From contig NZ_KE386844.1 in the NCBI RefSeq assembly GCF_000429065.1, positions 248,001 through 312,000 of the forward strand: a DNA stretch of 64,000 nt, written 5' to 3'. Every line of letters begins with the position of its first letter. The first letter of the stretch is position 1. Made by a program: the position numbers and the translations under genes. This document shows positions 59,624-64,000 of this stretch, in pieces. The notes below the pieces were generated by a model. The model was not told the origin of the DNA, did not search any database, and was given only the letters and a program-made list of their open reading frames with translations. The stretch comes from Silanimonas lenta DSM 16282 (GTDB taxonomy: Bacteria; Pseudomonadota; Gammaproteobacteria; Xanthomonadales; Xanthomonadaceae).

Positions 59624-60984
59624 GCCGGGCCCTCCAGCAACTGCGCGAGTGCGGCCTTGCTGTCCTCGAGGCTGGCGGCCTCGTGCACGTCCTGGGCGAG
59701 GAAGGCCTGGATGGCCGGCCAGCGGGCGATGGCCTCGTCCACCAGCGGATCGGCGCCGCGCTGGTAGGCACCGATGGTGATCAGGTCGCGCTGCGCCGAG
59801 TGCGCGGCGAGCAGGCGCTTCAGGCGGCGGATGCGCTCGCGCCAGGCAAGGTCGGCGATCTCGGTGACCACGCGGGACACCGAGCGCTCGACGTCGATCG
59901 CCGGGTAGAGCCCGGAATCGGCGATGCGGCGGTCGAGCACGATGTGGCCGTCGAGAATGGCGCGGGCGGCGTCGGCGATCGGCTCTTGCGGATCATCGCC
60001 CTCGGTGAGCACGGTGTAGAAGGCGGTGATCGAGCCGCGCCCGGCCGGCCCCATGCCAGCGCGCTCGCAGAGCGCGGGCAGCCTGGCGAACACCGAGGGC
60101 GGATAGCCGCGGGTGGTGGGCGGCTCGCCGATCGACAGGCCGATCTCGCGCTGGGCCTGGGCGAAGCGGGTGAGCGAATCCATCAGCAGCAGCACATCGA
60201 GGCCCTGGTCGCGGAAGTACTCGGCGATCGCAGTGGCGCGCAGGGCGCCGTGGATGCGCGCCAGCGGCGGTCGGTCGGCCGGCGCCGCCACCACCACCGC
60301 ACGCTTCAGGCCATCAGGGCCGAGGGTGGCCTCGACGAAATCGCGTACCTCGCGGCCGCGCTCGCCGATCAGGCCCACCACCACCACGTCGGCGCGGGTG
60401 AAGCGGGTCATCATGCCGAGCAGGGTGGACTTGCCGACGCCGGAACCGGCGAACAGGCCCACGCGCTGGCCGCGGCCGATCGGCAGCAGGGCATTGATGG
60501 CGCGCACGCCGACGTCGAGGCCCTGGGTGATCGGCTCGCGCGAGAGCGGGTTGATCGGCAGGCCAGTGAGCCCGAGGTAGGCATCCGGGCGCGGCGTGGG
60601 CCGGCCGTCGAGGGCGTGGCCGTCGCTGTCGATCACCCGGCCGAGCAGACCTTCGCCTACCGCCACGCGGCCACGCGCCCAGCCCGGCAGCACCCGGGCC
60701 CGCGGCAGCAGGCCGTGCAGGTCGGTGGTGGGCATGAGATAGGTCTTGTCACCGGCGAAGCCCACCACCTCGGCCTCGACGAAGCCGCCGCCCTGGGCTT
60801 CGATGCGCACCGCCGAGCCCAAGGGCACTTCGCAGCCCTCGGCCTCGAGGGTAAGACCGATGGCCCGGCGTAGCACGCCCTCGCGCACCAGGCCCTGGCG
60901 CTCGATGGGCGGCAGGGGGGCGGCAAGCCGGGCGGCGAGCCGGGCAGCGCGGTGTTCCAGCAGCAGGCCAGTGGCGGTGTTCAT
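59620..60984 (-). CDS. fliI: Flagellum-specific ATPase FliI
   Basis: A 454-residue ATPase related to F1-beta that energises flagellar export. Walker A is GLFAGSGVGKSTLLGM, the catalytic Glu is in GLIGERGREVRDF, and Walker B is LLLMDSLTRFAQAQREIGL, followed by GEPPTTRGYPPSVFARLP. The N-terminus was set at the ATG at 60982-60984 (MNTATGLLLEHRAARL), which overlaps the fliH stop; the open frame extends further upstream. Confidence 0.96.
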   Translation of the reverse strand: MNTATGLLLEHRAARLAARLAAPLPPIERQGLVREGVLRRAIGLTLEAEGCEVPLGSAVRIEAQGGGFVEAEVVGFAGDKTYLMPTTDLHGLLPRARVLPGWARGRVAVGEGLLGRVIDSDGHALDGRPTPRPDAYLGLTGLPINPLSREPITQGLDVGVRAINALLPIGRGQRVGLFAGSGVGKSTLLGMMTRFTRADVVVVGLIGERGREVRDFVEATLGPDGLKRAVVVAAPADRPPLARIHGALRATAIAEYFRDQGLDVLLLMDSLTRFAQAQREIGLSIGEPPTTRGYPPSVFARLPALCERAGMGPAGRGSITAFYTVLTEGDDPQEPIADAARAILDGHIVLDRRIADSGLYPAIDVERSVSRVVTEIADLAWRERIRRLKRLLAAHSAQRDLITIGAYQRGADPLVDEAIARWPAIQAFLAQDVHEAASLEDSKAALAQLLEGPA

Positions 60985-61556
60985 GGCAGGCTCCCGGGCG
61001 CCTGCAGCACGGCGGCCAGTGCGGCCTGCAGGCGGGCATCGGTGCGGGCATCGATGCGCACGCCATCGCCGTGGATGCGCACGTCGGCGCGGGCAAGCTG
61101 CGGATCGGGCACCACCCGGGCATCCGGCCATTCCGGCAGCCAGGGCTTCAAAAGCACGGCATCCTCGGGATTGAGGCGGATCTCGAGGGTACGTTGCCCC
61201 GGGCCCACGGCCTCGAGGGCGGTGCGCACCAGCTGCGCCAGCAGTTCCGGCTCGGCCTCGTAGGCGCGGCCGAGCAGGGCCCCGGCCACCCGCACCGCCA
61301 TCTGCGCCAGGGCCGCATGCACTTCGTCCTCGAGCCGGCCGAGCGGCCGGGCCATGGCCTCGACCACGCCCTCGATCTGTGCCACCAACCGGCGCACTTC
61401 GGCCTCGCCGGCCTTGAAGCCTTCGCGGCGGCCGGCTTCGAAGCCCTCGCGGCGCGCCGCCTCCTCGATGCGCTGCAGCTCCTCGATCGAGGGCGGCTTC
61501 GGGGGGGGCGGGGCATCCAGCACCGGGGCCCGCCACAGGGCAGGTTCGGCGCTCAT
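60981..61556 (-). CDS. fliH: Flagellar assembly protein FliH
   Basis: A 191-residue regulator of FliI that links the ATPase to FliN. It has the GxxxG-like helical repeat region in the middle (REGFEAGRREGFKAGEAEV) and a C-terminal vacuolar-ATPase-subunit-E-like domain (LEIRLNPEDAVLLKPWLPEW). The N-terminus contains a Trp (EPALWRAPVL) typical for FliN/FlhA contact. Overlaps of four bases with both fliG and fliI. Confidence 0.93.
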   Translation of the reverse strand: MSAEPALWRAPVLDAPPPPKPPSIEELQRIEEAARREGFEAGRREGFKAGEAEVRRLVAQIEGVVEAMARPLGRLEDEVHAALAQMAVRVAGALLGRAYEAEPELLAQLVRTALEAVGPGQRTLEIRLNPEDAVLLKPWLPEWPDARVVPDPQLARADVRIHGDGVRIDARTDARLQAALAAVLQAPGSLP

Positions 61557-62560
61557 ACCATCTCCTCCTTGGCGCCGCCGAGCGAGATCGTGCCCTCATC
61601 GGCCAGGCGGCGGACGATGGAGAGGATCTCCTTCTGCGCCGCCTCGACCTCGGAAAGCTTGACCGGGCCACGGTCCTCCATGTCTTCCTTGAGGATCTGC
61701 GCGGCGCGCTGCGACATGTTCTTCAGCACCTTCTCCTTCACTTCCGGCGAGGCGCCGCGCAGGGCCAGCGGCAGGCGGTCACCCGGCACCTCGCGCAGGA
61801 TGGTCTGCATCGATTTGTCGTCGATGCCGGCAAGGTCGTCGAAGACGAACATCAGTTCCTGGATCTGGTCGGCGAGGCCCTGGTCGACCTTGCCGATGGC
61901 GCCCAGGATCACCTGGTCCTGCCCGGTATCGACGAAGTTGAGGATGTTGGCCGCGGTCTTCACCCCGCCGATGGTGGTGGCCTTGCTGCTCTGCGCGCCG
62001 GCGAACTGCTTTTCCATCACCTCGTTGAGTTCGTTGAGCGCCACCGGCGGCACGTTGTCGAGGGTGGCCACGCGCAGCAGCACGTCGGCGCGCACCCGCT
62101 CGGGGAAGCACTTGAGGGTCTCGGCGGCCTGGTCGGGCTCGAGGTGCGAGAGCACGATGGCCATGATCTGCGGGTGCTCGTTGCGGATGAGGTCGGCGAT
62201 GGCGCGCGGATCCATCCACTTCAGCATCTCCATGCCCGAGCTGTTGCGCCCGAGCAGGATGCGGTCGATCACGCTGCCGGCCTTGTCCTCGCCCAGGGCC
62301 TGCACCAGCACCTTGCGCACGTAGTCATCGGCACCGATGCCCACCGAGGTCTGCTTGTCGAGGGTCTGGGCGAACTCGCCCATCACCGCCTCGATCTGCT
62401 CGCGCGAGACGCCGCCGACCGTGGCCATGGCCTGGCCGACCTTCTGCACTTCCTTCGCCGTCATGTGCTTCAGCACCTCGGCGGCCTCGAGCTCGCCGAG
62501 CGAGAGCATCAGGATCGCGGCCTTCTCCACGCCGCTGAATTCGCCTTTCTTGTCAGCCAT
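61553..62560 (-). CDS. fliG: Flagellar motor switch protein FliG
   Basis: A 335-residue rotor protein that transmits stator torque. The N-terminal domain (KAAILMLSLGELEAAEVLKH) contacts FliF; the middle domain contains the conserved EHPQIMAIVLSHLEPDQAAE; the C-terminal torque helix has DLAGIDDKSMQTILREVPGD with the charged residues that interact with MotA-type proteins. It overlaps fliF by eight bases. Confidence 0.97.
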   Translation of the reverse strand: MADKKGEFSGVEKAAILMLSLGELEAAEVLKHMTAKEVQKVGQAMATVGGVSREQIEAVMGEFAQTLDKQTSVGIGADDYVRKVLVQALGEDKAGSVIDRILLGRNSSGMEMLKWMDPRAIADLIRNEHPQIMAIVLSHLEPDQAAETLKCFPERVRADVLLRVATLDNVPPVALNELNEVMEKQFAGAQSSKATTIGGVKTAANILNFVDTGQDQVILGAIGKVDQGLADQIQELMFVFDDLAGIDDKSMQTILREVPGDRLPLALRGASPEVKEKVLKNMSQRAAQILKEDMEDRGPVKLSEVEAAQKEILSIVRRLADEGTISLGGAKEEMV

Positions 62561-64000
62561 CGCTCGCGATCCATTCCTTCACGACCTGGGCGACGCGGCG
62601 CGGATCTTCCTTGACGGCGTTGCGCGCGAACTCGATCTTGCCCTCGATGCTGGTCGGCGGCGGCAGGGCCCCGGCCCCGCCCGGCTGCGCCAGGGCGAGC
62701 TGGGTGCCCGGCGCCCCGGGGGCCGTGCCTTCGGCCCCGGGCAGCATCGGGCCACCCTCGCCAGCATACGCCCGCCCGGCGCCGGCGTCCTCCGCCGGGG
62801 CCGGCGCCGCCAGCAGCTGCTTCAGGGCCGGGCGCAGCACCAGGAAGGCCACCAGCAGCACCAGCAGGGCGCCCACGGCAATCCTCGCCACCTGCCAGAC
62901 CAGCGGGTTCTCCCACAGGGGCGGGGCGGCCTCCTCCAGCGGCTCGGGGGCGATGAAGGGCGCGTTCACCACCGTCACCACATCGCCGCGCTCGGCATCG
63001 AAGCCCACCGCCTGTTTCACTAGGGCCTCGATGCGCGAAAGCTCGTCGGCGCTCAGGGGGCGCAGGGCGCCGGCCGGCGCCTCGGGCGCGGGTGCCGCGC
63101 CTTCGGCCGGAGCGGCGAGGGCGGCACCGGGCAGATTGGGGATGTTGTCCACCACCACCGCCACGGTGAGGCGGCGCACCCGACCCACCGGCTGGCGCAC
63201 ATGGGTGAGGGTGCGGTCGAGTTCGAAGTTGCGGGTGCGGCTGCTGCTCGATTCCACCGGCCCCGCAGCGGCGGTATCGGCCGTGGCCTCGGGGCCGGGG
63301 GGGGTATTGCTGGTGGCGCCGGGGATGCCGCGGTCGCCGGCCTCGGCGCGGCGCTGGTCGCTCACCTGCTCGCTGCGCAGCTGGGCGGAATCCGGCGCAT
63401 AGACCTCGCGCGCCTCCTCCACGGCGGAGAAATCCATGTCCAGCGCCACCTCGCTGCGCACCCGGCCGATGCCGACCAGGGGCTCGATCAGGCTGGCCAC
63501 CTTGGCGGCGATGCTGGCCTCCTTCTCGCGGGTCAGGGCGAACTGCTCGGCGCTGATGGCATTCGGCGAGTCGGGCTTGTCGCGGGTGAGCAGGCGGCCC
63601 GTCTCGTCCACCACCGTCACCCGCTCGGGCACCAGGTTGGGGATGCCGTTGGCCACCAGGTGCTGGATGGCCTGCACCTCGTCGGGCTTGAGGAAGCGGC
63701 CGGGCAGCAGGCCCACCACCACCGAGGCGGCGGCCGGCTGCTGCTGGCGGGTGAAGGCGGAGGGCCGCGGCAGGGCGAGATGCACCCGCGCCTCGCGGAT
63801 CGGCCGCAGCTGGCGGATGGTCTTGGCGAGCTCGGTCTCCAGCGCCCGCTGGTAGCGCGCCGTCTCGACGAACTGGCTGACGCCGAAGCCGGGGTCGCGC
63901 TCGATCAGGGCCATGCCCGGGCCGTCGCTGCTGCCAAGCCCGGAACTGGCGAGCGCCATGCGGGCTTCCTGCAGGCGCTCCTGCGGCACCTTCACGTCGC
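62553..64000 (-). CDS. fliF: Flagellar MS-ring protein FliF (N-terminus missing at window edge)
   Basis: The C-terminal ~480 residues of FliF, the MS-ring protein in the inner membrane. The visible part begins in the first ring-building motif (KVPQERLQEARMALA), then FAQTR-like ARYQRALETELAKTIRQL, the region TVVDETGRLLTR, an Asn/Pro-rich loop, the second membrane helix (VARIAVGALLVLLVAFLVL) and a C-terminal FliG-binding peptide (DPRRVAQVVKEWIASDG). The frame remains open to the edge, so the start, roughly 90-110 residues and TM1, lies beyond the window. fliE and the fleQ/fleSR regulators are expected further on. Confidence 0.95.
   Translation of the reverse strand, partial: DVKVPQERLQEARMALASSGLGSSDGPGMALIERDPGFGVSQFVETARYQRALETELAKTIRQLRPIREARVHLALPRPSAFTRQQQPAAASVVVGLLPGRFLKPDEVQAIQHLVANGIPNLVPERVTVVDETGRLLTRDKPDSPNAISAEQFALTREKEASIAAKVASLIEPLVGIGRVRSEVALDMDFSAVEEAREVYAPDSAQLRSEQVSDQRRAEAGDRGIPGATSNTPPGPEATADTAAAGPVESSSSRTRNFELDRTLTHVRQPVGRVRRLTVAVVVDNIPNLPGAALAAPAEGAAPAPEAPAGALRPLSADELSRIEALVKQAVGFDAERGDVVTVVNAPFIAPEPLEEAAPPLWENPLVWQVARIAVGALLVLLVAFLVLRPALKQLLAAPAPAEDAGAGRAYAGEGGPMLPGAEGTAPGAPGTQLALAQPGGAGALPPPTSIEGKIEFARNAVKEDPRRVAQVVKEWIASDG

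Overview
The window is chromosomal DNA from a high-G+C (roughly 70% by eye) motile gammaproteobacterium. The gene order fliFGHIJK, fliLMNOPQR-flhB, flhA-flhF-flhG-fliA-cheY-cheZ-cheA-motC-motD-parC-parP is the polar-flagellum layout known from Pseudomonas and Xanthomonadales/Lysobacterales. A one-piece IorAB, a TIGR02466-type oxygenase and a linked second chemotaxis set make a Lysobacterales-like host plausible, but the window cannot settle this. I saw no tRNA, rRNA, CRISPR array, insertion sequence or phage gene.

Left part (1-14.8 kb): envelope and housekeeping genes, mostly on the minus strand. They are uppP, a TPR/sulfotransferase-like protein, a YheT-type hydrolase, a PlsC acyltransferase, a hotdog thioesterase, a DUF1232 protein, a phospholipase D lipoprotein coupled to a YceI protein, sixA, a solo ParA, ggt, a 2OG-Fe(II) oxygenase-like gene, and a lipid A phosphoethanolamine transferase behind a frameshifted PAP2 phosphatase. 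Next come iorAB (14.8-18.4 kb, plus strand) and a solute-binding protein.

Chemotaxis/flagellar block (19.3-49.0 kb, all minus strand): read in the direction of transcription, flagellar type III export and C-ring genes (fliL to flhB) come first. A separate transcription unit led by flhA follows (flhF, flhG, fliA, cheY, cheZ, a short cheA, the motC-motD stator, the polar array positioners parC and parP), then a STAS protein and a second chemosensory set (cheY, cheA, MCP, cheW, MCP, cheR, cheD, cheB) and a last MCP with its own sigma-28-type promoter. Sigma-54-type -24/-12 elements precede flhA and fliL, as expected of class II/III flagellar genes.

Right part (49.0-64 kb): an insert of about 8.8 kb separates fliL from fliK. 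It holds a convergent OmpR-type regulator and CHASE2 histidine kinase, an M20 amidohydrolase, a MacAB-type exporter and a YIP1 membrane protein. The basal-body/export operon fliF(partial)-fliG-fliH-fliI-fliJ-fliK then runs off the right edge.

The most interesting points are: (1) parP carries a nearly perfect 106-bp tandem duplication encoding two copies of an acidic peptide resembling the FliM N-terminal CheY-binding motif, which could tether CheY-P to the polar array; (2) a strong plus-strand terminator lies upstream of the response regulator with no gene before it, suggesting a small RNA or an attenuated leader; (3) the flhB-flhA gap has interleaved inverted repeats just before a sigma-54 promoter; (4) CheD and the last MCP share a C-terminal ELF tail; (5) the PAP2 gene is broken by what looks like one missing base.
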